A stretch of 64,000 nucleotides of DNA. Source: Petrosia ficiformis. Its lineage: Eukaryota > Porifera > Demospongiae > Haplosclerida > Petrosiidae. Below, piece after piece: positions 1 through 13,900 of this stretch. How positions within the stretch are numbered: the stretch's first letter is position 1; every line of letters begins with the position of its first letter. The notes beneath the pieces were generated by a model. It did no database searches, was not told the origin of the DNA, and was given only the letters and a program-made list of their open reading frames with translations. The translations under genes and the position numbers were made by a program. The stretch spans positions 58,655,537 through 58,719,536 of the forward strand of contig OX345636.1 of NCBI GenBank assembly GCA_947044365.1, read 5' to 3'.

Positions 1-440
1 CATGTAGATGTACATAACCACTATTAATTAATTTATATTCAAATGTCACCTGAAATAATTGGAACAGAGTGTTTGTATAAATGTAGCATTGTTAAGTAAA
101 TTCTTAGCTTGATACACCTACTATTATTCCACTATATATAAGAGAACAACTACATTTTGTATTTAGTAATGACAACTATTGATCTTCCAGATAATAAATT
201 CTATCATGTTTTATAATTAATAATGAACATTTTAATAATAATCATTTGTTTTATGTAGATATTCTCTTTTGTATACATTATACACATGTATCATGTACTT
301 TTATATCTTCATTGTATCTAATTCAGATTATAAAGAGTATCACCATACCATTGTGTATACTTACATAATCTTGTTTGAATTCTCATTAGTTTATATCTTA
401 TAATTCAGTTACATTCCTCCCTACTTAATCAACATGATGT

Positions 441-912
441 TAAATGTAGTATCCTATCAAGACACTAAATTGTTTAATATAATTATGATTAGTAATTGAG
501 TCATGCATTTCTAATATGAATTGATTGTACAAATTCTAAAGAATTACTTTTATTATTTCTTTTGCATAATTATAGTATGAAAATACACCCCTTCATGTGG
601 CTTCTAGAGCGAATTATGAAGATGTGGTAGATATATTATTGCGTCATGGATCAAATCCTCATACAAGGAATAAAGTTAGTTCTAATAACACACTATACTA
701 TAGTATTCATTATGTTATTGTACTAATTCCAGTGGTAATACATATTTTCATTAGTAATTGAATTTTGTGATTATAATGAAGGGCTAATCTACTACAGATC
801 TGTGTTATAATATATAAATACCTTGTATGATATAACAGTGTCACAAGTATGATATTTACATGGAATATGATTTACATTAGTCTCTAGTAGTGTAATGTAA
901 ATGAATTAATTG
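441..912. repeat. Segmental duplication around ankyrin exon 1
   Basis: Intron flanks such as 'gtatcctatcaagacactaa' upstream and 'gtgtcacaagtatgatattt' downstream recur almost unchanged at 11463-11932 around ankyrin exon 2. The pair is about 11.0 kb apart in direct orientation. Confidence 0.88.
576..674 (+). CDS. Ankyrin repeat exon 1
   Basis: A 33-codon, phase-0 exon reading NTPLHVASRANYEDVVDILL followed by RHGSNPHTRNK. It has the TPLH helix start, the V-x-x-LL second helix and the G-(A/S)-(D/N)-P turn of a canonical ankyrin repeat. The acceptor is 'attatag' and the donor is 'gttagt'. One repeat per symmetric exon lets repeats be gained or lost by exon duplication without changing frame. 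Confidence 0.88.
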
Positions 913-3900
913 TAAGTACTCTCTGACTTTTACCATTTTGATGACATAATGATTATAATTATTATCCTTTCCAAATACAAAATGACTTTCTTCCTACAAA
1001 CAGTTTCCATGCGTGACTGAAAACTTTTCACCACAATGTACATGTACGTACATGTGTGTACATGTAGTATTACAATAATACTGTTTAATGTGGACATTTT
1101 TATATACACACAAAAACATGTTATAAATGTCTTGTTTTGGTATACATGTGGTTAATACGTATGTATACAAGAATGTGTACACATGTGTCTAGTAATTAGT
1201 CTGGTGGCACTGCCCCTTCACTGGTAGGATGAAGGGTTTGGTACATACATGTACATGTACATGTATGTTACCAGATTGCTCCATCTCAAACCACACTTTT
1301 ATGAGCACCACCTCAAAAGTAACAAATACAATCGTCAATAACTCACTATTCAGCCATTTTGCACAGGAAGCCAATAAATAATAGTTGTATTATAGATAAT
1401 AGTGGTATTATAGGTAATAGTGGTAATGCTAGAGAAATGAGTAAATTTACACAATCTACTAATGATTTCAGTTGTCCATTCATTGTTTACATCATGGATT
1501 AAGTTTATTATTCTATAGGTTTTGCTAGAGTTTACGATAATTCTAAAATGTGATAGAATTACAGATATTGTTGTACACAAGTTGGCATAAATATTATTCC
1601 ATTATTCTGGACTATTACCAGTATTACCTATAATACCACTATTATTTATTATAAGATCTCTATGAATTAGTATCCTCTCTAGACGGCCACACCCCCACAG
1701 TGAAAAACAGTCTGGTAGCTTTGGTCAACATTCCTGGCACATGCAGTGACATCCCATTCCTTGTATTTGTATTGTACATGTATAATCAGATTACTCAGTG
1801 TATTACATGTAATTGATCACATGACTGTGTGTATTTAAAAATGTCATATCAAACTCCTGCAATAAAACAAATGGTAATAAAGGCTATATAGCATCCCAGA
1901 TACCATTCTTCCTAATCTAATCAAACTTGCTTGGTCATGTGACTAACTTGTTGAAAGCACTAGTTATAACTGCGTGTAGAAATTATTAATTATATTATAC
2001 TATTACATTCTTGTTTGAAACAAATTGTATCACAGTTTCCCCAGATGCTTCCTCATTTTATCAATATAATTATCAGCCATGCAAGACTATTATATACTAT
2101 ATACATTTAGTATGTATACAAGTACATCAGTATTTTAGATAAGCTTATATGGCGCACCATTGGCCCAAAGAGCTTCTTATTTGGCACTGCACAGTTCTCT
2201 ATTTGGGCCAGTGGTGCAGTTAATTATGATTATATTGTCAGTAACAGAATTAACTCTTTGTTACTCGGCTCAAGATGTATTCTCAATGGCACACACACTA
2301 ACCATTGTTGAGCCAATTTGGCCCATGCTTCAAAACTTATCAAAAACTGTGAAGTACATGTGTATGTATTAATTTACAGCCTATAAAGGAATTAGTCTCA
2401 ATGTAAGTACTCTCTGTCTGTTACCATTTTGGTGACATAATCCTTTCCAAATATATTGGATAAACACATCATGAGATTCATGAAGAAAAATGACCTTCTT
2501 AGTTTCCATGCATGACTTAAAACTTTTAATAGAAGTTTATATTTCATTCCACCATATAAACATTATGTGTACATGTAGGTAGTATTTTAATACAGACATG
2601 TTTATATACACATAAAAACCAGTTATAAATGTCTCGTTTTGGTGTATATGTGGGTAACATGTACAGTAGTCCTCAATAAAATGTTCACGTAGCATTGTTG
2701 TAGTACACAAGTAGTACTCTACACTCAATAAAACACTGAAAGAGCATATTATTATGCATACTACACTTAATGAAATAATAAACAGCAGTGACATTTGAGC
2801 TCCACCTTCTACTACTAACTAACTCTTTACCTCTACATATACATGTATAACTCTCCCATTTTATATAACTAGAGTCTGTAACTTACATGTACTTTGGTGG
2901 AAAGAAGTGTTGTTAAGTAAGCCACACATGTATAGATCTTAAATGTATATATGATGCACTATGAGCAGGAAGATAGCAAGGCAGGTGCTTAAAAGTTTAG
3001 TAGTCTAAAGGGCAACACCCACACCTTTGCTTATACCTGTGTAACTTCACATTTTACACAACACAGACTTCTAACTTCCTTAATTAGACAGGGGAGCTTC
3101 TAACAAAGTCGTAGATACCAAATACATGTTTATGTACATGTACATGCTTCGTTAGTCAGAGGAAAGCAACAAAGCAAGTGTTAGAAATAGCAGTGGTCAG
3201 TGCCAACAGTCATGAGGCTAATGTGCTATGCGTTTTACATATAATTATGTACATATTATAATTAAAATGTTGCCGTAATTAATATGGTGGAACATACTTA
3301 GTGCATACGTACTACAGAAGGGTCTGGGACATACATGTACATGTACATGTATATTACCAGATTACTCAACCTCAAACCACACTCTTATAAGCTCCACCTC
3401 ACATGTAACAAATACAATGTTCAATGTACTGTAAATGGGGAGGGTATAAAACCCGGAATAGAATGAAACTGAATGTGGAATGGAACGGAACGGAACCGAA
3501 CTGGAAGTTGATAACTATTATTATATGTTTGGTAATCGAATTTAATATGTAATTTTAATATTATATCGTGCGCAATCGTACATGTGTACATGTATACTGT
3601 ACATGTACATGTACTTCTTAACTGCATGTATAATAATTGTTACATGTACATACATGTACATGTACAATAATACAAGTTCATACTATACGTCATCTTCATA
3701 CTATAGTACATACGTAGTAGATGTACATGTATATACTGTGGTACTTCTACATGTACATGTACATGTACAACTACAGTATATAATCTGTACTTAAAATTAA
3801 AAATTTGTGATATTTGAATTAAACATTGGCCACACCCACCATTAATTAATTAAACGAATGCAAAATCTACAGACTCAGAGAATCCTAAAACTTTCATAAA

Positions 3901-4873
3901 TGCTTTTGAAACATTTCTAAGATGTTCATGCATGTACTATTACTTGACTGTCTATTACTATCCCATGTCTGAGTTCACCCAACTACATGTTACATGCCAT
4001 GCTTTGGCAACAAAATTAAATACCACTTACTCATAACAACCATACATAAGTAATAGGTAGAGTAAAGGCAAAACACAAAGAAGTGATACTTACATGTACG
4101 TATGTATGTATGGTTGTTATATGGAAGTGGAATTTAATATTGTTGCCAAAACAAGGTACCATCCCCATCTTGTTCCTGTGCTTTTTCGGTTTTGATATAT
4201 ATCAGTGTTTATGAAAAGCTCATATGGCGCACCATTGACCCAAAGAGCTTGTTAATTATTTAGCACTGTACAGTTCTCTCTTTGAGCCACATGGTGCAAT
4301 TAATTATGATTACATTGTCACTAACAGCTTTGTTAACTGGCTCAAGATGTTTCCAATGGCATAACACTCTAACCATTGTTGAGGCAATTTGGCCCAAGCT
4401 TCAAACTTATCAAACTCTCTCATCCCTACATACTCCATTTCATTTTTTAAAATGTTTTTATTATATATATAATATAATCACAATATAATAATTATTATTA
4501 TAGTCAAGTATTGTCTACAATTATTTTCTTATCAGTAATTATTGTTCTACACTGTGAGTGCATCATTAAAATAGTAAGGCCCTTAATTAATCCTTAGACA
4601 ACTGTTATGGAATATACACAACAGTGTACATGTATGTGACATTTGGTACCATACTGCATTCATGATCATGATGTAGCATTCCAAGTGTCATGTTTGTCCT
4701 CAGCAGCAAATCCGAGGAAGTCATGACAATTATTTGAGCTGAAAATAGACTTAGACAGATTTTAATGGATATCCCCATTTGTTCAGCATTAATAAGGGCA
4801 GCACCACATTGATACTTGGGTTTTCATGCATTTGGGATATCTTCTTGAATGAACCATGTACATGTACACTCTG

Positions 4874-4921
<48 letters not shown>

Positions 4922-7900
4922 TGTAGATGGTGTGAGACTATCAGTCTACATCCTCAAGATAGGAAACAAAATGACTGATGTAATGCATTAATTATCCTCT
5001 ATCCATTTTAGTATATTGTACATGTCACTACAATGTCTCCATAAGTTACATGTACTGTACAACCTCTTAAAAGCAGATGCACATGGTAAATTTGAAAATA
5101 TTTTCAGTCGCTATTGATTTCATAGGCATAGCCAGACCTTTAGGATTGGATGGGCCAGGGAAAGCATAGATCGGCATGCAAAGCATGCCAAAACATTTTA
5201 TCGTTAATAAATCCATGATAAGTGTGCTCTACCATTCGTGGCCAGGCAGACAAGTTGAGTTGGAGCTAGTTCAACTTTATTCTTGAGAGCATTCAAACTC
5301 TCTGATGTTCTCCGAGTGAAAAAACGATATTTATCACACAATAATTATAGTACAATGTACCTTACACCACACCTCCCAATTATGTGAATAATATTGCCTG
5401 AGCCACAGCCCAGGCTGGCCCGGTGCTAGCTACACCTATCCTTGCAGTGACTAACTCTCTAAAATAAGGACACCTTGCTATTATGTAAAGCAGTCAGAAA
5501 TATACATGCCACAAATATTTTTTCTTAATTTATTGAAGGACAAAAAAATTTAAACACAAAGCGAAAAACATCATCTGATCTTTCAATATGGTACCATTGG
5601 TGGCAGTCTATTGGAGAAAGAAGAGTAATCAAACATATACAGCAGTTTTCATCGCTACCTTGCTAACGAAAAGAATTTACCTTTTAGTATATATACTCAA
5701 GGACCTCGAATTTACAAGTTCTAGAGAGAGTTTAAAATCACGAAAGATGCTGAAGAAACAAGGCAAAGGAGATTGTCCCCAGGCAGTAATGTCTTTATCT
5801 AATGAGGATATTGTAGCAAACTAGTGCACGGGGCTGTTCGAATCCAGAACCTTTAATGCATACTGTATGGTTTCGAGTATATTACCACATGGGTATGCGA
5901 GGAAGGGATGAACCAAAAAAATATTGTTTTGGAGACTTCACAATTCAGTCCACATCTGATGGAAGGAAATACATAGAATACACCAGTGAACAAGACACAA
6001 AAAAAAAGATCTTGAGAGCATGAATATGATCATCGCACTTTCAAGCCCAAAATGTGGGCTACTCCTGAATGTCCCAAGAGGTGTCCTGTAATCATTTTTG
6101 AGCATTTTATCCAAGACCGACCAGAAAGTACATGTACATGTATGTGCAAACCAATGTCTCCATTTTACTTAGCCATCAACAGACTACTATTGGTTGCAAA
6201 TAGTATAAGATAATGATTTTGCCTCTTTTTTGGGTAAATGTAATTGAAGGGGAAAGTATGTACTATTTTCAGACTTGCATGAGTTTTCTGGGATCCAGTA
6301 AACCCACACATGTACAATTGTACATGTATTCAAGAGGGTATTTGAAAGTGTAGCTGTAGTATTTCTCTTCCTGAATGAATGTATATCTGATAGTGACATT
6401 ACCCTCATGATAAGACATAAACAGACTGATTGTTATACATTAAACATCTTTCCTGATACAGTCCATAGACTATTCATAAATAAATCAAGTCTACCATTCT
6501 ATTGTAAGCATTACTAGTATACAGTGTTCTGAACAGGATTTTAGTATTTGTGGTACATGGATTAATTTATTAATAGGTGTTGCTAACTTTCTTGAATCAT
6601 GGCAAAAGTTAGTAGAAAACGATGAGGGATAGTGATGTAGGCTTAATTCCAGAGCTGAAATGATGGACCAGGACCGCCACCAAAAAGCCTAGTGAAAACA
6701 TACCCTGCTAGTATATTGTTTAATATACATGTATCTGTACGTTATAAGCGAGAACACACGGTTAAGGAGGACAATTTTCAGTCCCAATTGGCCTCTTGCC
6801 AATCTTTGTAGTTAAAAACCATCATCCTTTTTTATAAATTATAAGTACTGTGTACCTTACTGAACTGTCCATTCAACAATAAACTGTTAACACTACAATT
6901 TAATGGGTTCTGTCTTCATGTAACCATTGTGTCATTATGTCATCATTATAATTATCATAACATTATTCTATACAGTATCATTGTTAGTATTGGGTGTGGT
7001 TTTATATTTTATATAATCAAATGTGTTTCTATTTATAGTAGTGAATGGTTACATGAACAAACTGTCAGTTAATATCTCATTTGCCATCTTTTCAAGCTAT
7101 CCTCTGAATTAATTCACATATTCTATAATCAATACATTTTCAGTGGTCCTAATGGTGTGGATGTTCCATTGTATATTGTGTTATATTTGGTGTTTATTAT
7201 GTTAATAATTATGTTAGTTGAATTAGGAACTGATAGGCACATTGATTTAAAAAATGGCACTCTAGCTTTGTAATGATATTCATAACTTTTCTTAATTTTT
7301 AAAAACATATTTCAGTTACATGACAGCATAGTTTCCCCAGTATATATAGTATTGCATATTGCTGCCAAAAATATTGTGATACGATATATTTGAAATAACT
7401 ACATGTAGGTGAATGCAGGGTATTGAAAGTAAGTGTTAGCACTGAGCAGTTATATAATTCCATGGTGATGGTGGTAGGTTGCATTATTGAGATTTAAAAG
7501 GCTGTTTCACAGTGACATATATACATGTACATGTATATCCAATAAGGTTGTGTACTGGCAGTCTCTTATGCTATTGTCTTCACAATTGAATGCTATACAG
7601 GTGTTTTCTACTCAGTCGCTAACAAATGCAGCCCAGAAGAATTTGAGATGCTCAGCGCTATCTCTCTCTGTATGCATATAATATTATAATTATGTAACTC
7701 TGACTTCAAGTAGTCTTGTTGTAGGTCTTCTTCTCATGATGTCATATCTTTTCATTGAGATTCACACGTATGTATTTTTACAGGTGTATTTTTATTATGA
7801 TCGATAATATAAAAAGCATACCGTACATGTAAATACACAATGTAAAGAGAATATAAATTATTATCGTCAATAATATAAAATGCATTTACAGACAAACACA

Positions 7901-10900
7901 CTTGACTTATTAGGTTAAGGTCACTAATGCTCACAATAATAGTAGTATTTATAATATATTTATATTTCATTAATCATGTGTGAATAGAATACTTTGAAAT
8001 GGCTATATTTAGTTTCAGCTATTAAACAATTCCGTTTGTTTAATTCACTATGTACATGTGTATATAAATAAAATAATAGAGTCAAATTATACTTTCACAT
8101 GTGACCTATACTTTCAAATGAAATAAGTAATGAATCTGTATAGGTGAGCATATCTTATAGTCACTATAAAACTATCATGATATCACAGAATCCTTGACTT
8201 GTTACTACAAATGCAATCAAAATGTGGAAGGCTACATCACTTGAATGATAAAATGATAGATTTTCATAGCTTAATTAATAGTTTTTAAAAAGCAGCTGAC
8301 TATTAAAATAACATGTTCATGTAGTTTGGTGGTTATAGTATTACTTGCTTATCCATGTGTACTGTAATAAACTATTACTGTAGAGTGTAGAATCATTCTT
8401 GGTATATGTACATCTAATATGTACTATAGTAAGAATATGACCTATAGTATTAACATGTACCTATTATACATGTATGTAGATACAACAAAGATTTGTACTG
8501 ATGGGATTTCATTAAAATTATAAGTCAAACTTGTAAATTGTAATGGAATAATTTCATTACTTATTTCATTACTTATTTCATTACTCCCATTACAATATAT
8601 AAGTTTGATCACATGACTGTGTGTATTCAAAAATGTCACATCTAAATCCTGCAATAAAACAAACTGTAACAAAGGCTATATAGCATCCCAGATACACATG
8701 TATATACCATCCTTCTACAACCTTCTAATCTAATCAAACTTGTTTGGTCATGTGACTAACTTGTTGAAATATTTGACAGAAATTATGTAATAATAGAAAA
8801 GAAATTAATAATAGATTATATAATTATTACATGCATGCATATATAATTTATATAAATGAATATCAGCGCATTGTCCCCCCTTGCCATCTTCTGGCCAACA
8901 TTCCTACTACAGTGACGTTTATTATCTCGATCTTGTAATGTCCAATCTGATTGCTCAGTTTATTAATTGATCATATGACTTGGTATATTCCAAAAGGGCA
9001 TATCAAAATTAATTAACAAACTATAGCGAGGGCTGTGAAGCGTCCTGGATGCCAACTTTCTACCATCATCTGGAGACTGTGATTCACCACGGTAATAACA
9101 AAGATTCAAATACATGTCAATCAGGTGACAGTCACCTGATTATGATATCAATGCATCAGGAATGTTCACCCAAGTTACCAGACTGTGTTTCGCTGTGACG
9201 CATGTCAGTCTGTAGACGAGACTAGCCACCATTGGAGACTGTGCTTCACCACAGATGTGATATACATAGATTAGAATATTTGTAATACACATAGGTGGAG
9301 TGAATCAGGTGACTGATTATGACATCACTGATGATGCGCGCAGCTGTTAACTTGCGTCTAATCAGCACTGTACATGCACTTACATGTACTTCTTGTACAT
9401 ACTTGTATTAGATGTTCATACTGTAGTACATGTACATATACACACTATGATATTGTTATAATATTTATATAGATTGCCGATATAAATTTGGGGTGGGACT
9501 GGAGCCTCCCTTTTTTCTTCTCCTGTACTTGTGCTATACATACATTATAAGATACATGTATATGTACATGTTCATACTGTATGTATATTAGTACTTACAC
9601 ATGTACATGTATACTTGTTATAATGCTTGTTGATTATAATACATGTACATGTACCATGTATAATACAGTAACATGTACATACATGTACATGTAGTACATT
9701 TACATACATACAGTGTATACTGTAATACATGTATATAGTACATATGCTATTGTACATTTTGTAACTAGAATACATGTACATGTACATACATGTACAATAA
9801 TTCATGTTAATACTATAAATTATTTTCTTACTATACTACATTCATGTACATGTATTAGATGTACATAGGATAGTACATGTACATGTACATGTACACAATA
9901 TAGTAATCATATATTATGTGAGCACAAACAATATACATATGTAGCTTAATATTTGTGTTCAGTAGTAGCTTTTATGAGTCAAAAACATGAGAATGATTTT
10001 GCCCCTTTTTTGGGTAAATGTATATAGACAAAGTAATGGGAATATTGAAAGGGTGTCCTCTTCCTTTTGAGGATTTAAACGAAGGGGAAAGTACATATAT
10101 GTACTATTTTGGGTTTTCTGGGATCCAGTATACCCACACATGTATTCAAGATTGTATTTGAGACGGTAGCTATAGTGTTTCTCTTCCTGAATGAATGTAC
10201 ATTGTGATAGTAACATTACCTCATGATAAGACACAAACAGACTGAATGTTATACATTAAACATCTCTCCTGATACTATACATAGACTATTCATAAATAAA
10301 TCAGTGTACAGTGTTCTCAACAGTATTTTAGTATTTGTAGTACATGTAGAAAAATGATGAATTTATTATAAGATTTAATAGGTGTGGCTAAGTTTCTTGA
10401 ATCATGCCACAAGTTAGTAGGAAGACGATGAGTGATAGTGGTGTAGGCTTAATTCCAGAGCTGAAATGATGGACTAGCACCACAACCTAAAAGCCTAGTG
10501 AGAACGTACCCTGCTAGTATATTGTCTAATATATGTACATGTATACGTTACAAGTGAGGACACATGGTTAAGGAGAACAATTTTCAGTCCCAATTGGCCT
10601 CTTGACAATCTTTGTAGTTAAAAACATCATCCTTTTTATATAAATTATAAGTACTGTGTACCTTACTGATCTGTCCATTCAACAATAAACTGTTAACACT
10701 ACAATTTAATGGGTTCTGTCTTCATGTAACCATTGTGTGATTATGTCATCATTATCATTATCATATACAGTACTTGTTGTGTGTAATATTTGTATCTATG
10801 GATTTTCTCCTTGTCTTGGAAAGGTAATCGAGTGTTTCAACTGTTAATTATAGAACTCCAGCATTTCTCATAATGGCACTGTGGTCAGTGTTAATATCGT

Positions 10901-13900
10901 AGATGTATAGTTGTGGTTATACCACATGCTGTATGTAAACTACACTTGACAGGTGTGGTGTAACTAGTAGTTGTGTGAAGACAAGCTAACTAATGTTGGG
11001 TTGTTGTAACTTGTTGCAAAGCAAAAAGTGGTTATTTGGACAAGTGGACAAGTGTTAATTTCTAGTCCTAAGTGAAATATCAATTTAGATACAATTGTTT
11101 CTAAATTAATATAATTACTACATGTCATGTGATATTGTAATTTGAAAACAATGGGATTCAAATTTACCTTGAAATGTCACGTGGAAATCACATACATGTA
11201 ATAGTATTACATAAGGAATCATTTTGGATAATAGTATTACATAAGGAATCACCCAATCCACAACCCACTTACATGTAGTTTATCTTAAACTACATGTATT
11301 ATATAGTGAGTGTACTGTATAGTTGTTTTTATTCATGGTAAGAGAAAAACTGTTCCATTACCGACGTACATGTATTTCACACACGCAATTGTAGTCAATT
11401 GAAGAACACATAAATACGTTTCCGCGAACTGTTATTTACACATTTTTCAATCTACTGCGAAATTAAATGAAGTATCCTATCAAGACACTAAATTGTTTAA
11501 TATAATTATGATTAGTAAATGAGTCATGCATTTATAATATGAATTGATTGTACAAAATCTAAAGAATTACTTTTATTATTTCTTTTACATAGAGAGGATG
11601 GACACCTGTTCATTCGGCTGCTTTTAACAACAGTGTAGATGCACTATCTGCACTAATACGTCATGGATCAAAATTGGATACACAGGATAATGTTAGTTCT
11701 AATAACACACTATACTATAATATTCATTATGTTATTGTACAAATTCCGGTGGTAATACATATTTTCATTAGTAATTGAATTTTGTGATTATAAAGAAGGG
11801 CTAATCTACTATACAGATCTGTGTTATAATATATAACTACCTTGTATGATATAACAGTGTCACAAGTATGATATTTACATGGAATATGATTTACATTAGT
11901 CTCCAGTAATATAATGTAAATGGATTAATTGTGTGTACATGTAGTATTACTAGTAATTAATCTGGTGGCATTGCCCCTTCACTGGTATGATGAAGGGTCT
12001 GGTACATATGTTACTAGATTGCTCCATCTCAAACCACACTCCTACGAGCAACACTTCAAAAGTAACAAATACAATGGTCAATGTATATTATGAATGTTAT
12101 TTATTGTATTATACATGTACATTATAACTGGTATAACAATTATATTATACATGTAATTTATAAAAAGGGACCTTGTTCAGCAATTAAACACTTACCTTTA
12201 ATAACTCACTATTTAAAACAAATTTTGGAATTAATAATAGCTCATTCTGGATACCAACTTTGATTGACTTCCTGTACAAAATGGTGGAGTGGTTATAGCT
12301 AATCATTTGATCACAATTATTTTGCAACTTGACCCTTTTTGTTGTTTCTGGATATAACCGCCAGCTATATGACATCATTATGATGTCATATAGTAATGAA
12401 ATTACCAGAAATGAGTCAAGCACTAACATTTACAACGATGTAGTGCTTTTAGCAAAGCACAAGCACTTATAAAAGTGCTTCAAGCAGTAAGCAATTTTTC
12501 AAGCACTTGTACACAAAGTGCTTAAGTATTTTCTAAAGCACTTTGAAAGTGCTTCATGCACAATTTCAAGCATTTGTTGTAATCATGATTCTACTAGTTA
12601 TGTAACTCAAAATTTCACGTGCAATTTTTAAAAATTTAATTATTCAATGATTCTCAACATAAATTTCATTAATTTATTGAATACTGTTATTACTTCTGAT
12701 AAATACAAGTTTTTGAAAGTGATCATCACTCAATCTACATCTGTCGGGCCTAACATCAGCTGTCACAATCAACATGATTATCACTTATGAAAACAAAGCC
12801 TACAAAGAAAGTGCTTAAGCACAAGCACAAGCACAAAGGATTTGGTTGATATAATGCTTGTAAGCACATCCAAGCACTTTTGAAAATGTGCTTAAAGCAC
12901 TTTTAAGCACAAGCACTGAAGTGCTTGACCCAAGCTTGGGTCACATTACTAATCTTCTCACAGTATGTACAAGAGTAAATAATAGAAGGGGGAGAGTGTG
13001 CTACTTACATATACACATATACTACTGTACAAACACCCTGCGTAAAGTAGAATAGTGTATACATTTACTTCCGTGTATTTTTGATTATTCCAATTTTATC
13101 AGGTGTTTGTTTACTCAGCTAAAAGTTGTGAAATTATTATCACAGTGACGCCTCAGTCTCTCCTCGTTTAGTTAAGCATTGTCTTTTACAAATAAGTAGA
13201 CCTCAGATGAATGAGAGCTGCCACAGAAGAGTGCAAAGATGGCTGCAACTGGAGTAGAGTTGCTTTAATACTTTAACAAAGTGCAGTTGGACAGTATCTA
13301 AAGTTCATATTCGATCTCTCGTATTCAAGTGAAGGTCCTGTGTTGATTGTCAGTCAAAAAGAAAAGGGATACCATTCACCAGCTGTATATACATGTATAT
13401 CCAGGGTTAGAATCATGATCGACTGTTTTCGTCTTCGTCTGAATCAAAGCAATTCGCCATATTCCACATGTAATAATAATTATTATTAATAATTGACACC
13501 ATAACTCCATGAGAACACAAAACAGTACTTATCTCAGGTACTTGATACATCATGGGTGGGACTTTGTGGTTCTAAATTTTAACCACTTTGCACACGTGTT
13601 TGCTAAGTAGCACACTCTCCCCATTCTATTATTTACTTTTGGTATGTAACAAAGGTAATACTGATAATAGTGGTATTACAGGTAATAGTGGTATTACAGG
13701 TAATAGTGGTATTACAGGTAATGGTGGTATTATAGTTATTCCATTATCTGGCTATTATCTGTATTACCTAATATACCAGTATGTACATGTATTTATTATA
13801 AGATCTCTATGATTTAGTCTCCTCTCTAGACTGCCACACCCTACATGTACATGTAGATGGTACTACCATCATTACTGTAGTGTGTACATGTACAAATGAA

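Larger units (their letters stand above)
675..11592. other. Giant intron between ankyrin exons 1 and 2
   Basis: No host exon is recognisable in this 10.9 kb. It contains duplicated blocks, a Crypton remnant, fold-back elements, an (AT)n tract at about 4877-4916 and very many copies of the self-complementary ACATGTACATGT. Short open frames in it are not supported as genes. Confidence 0.6.
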
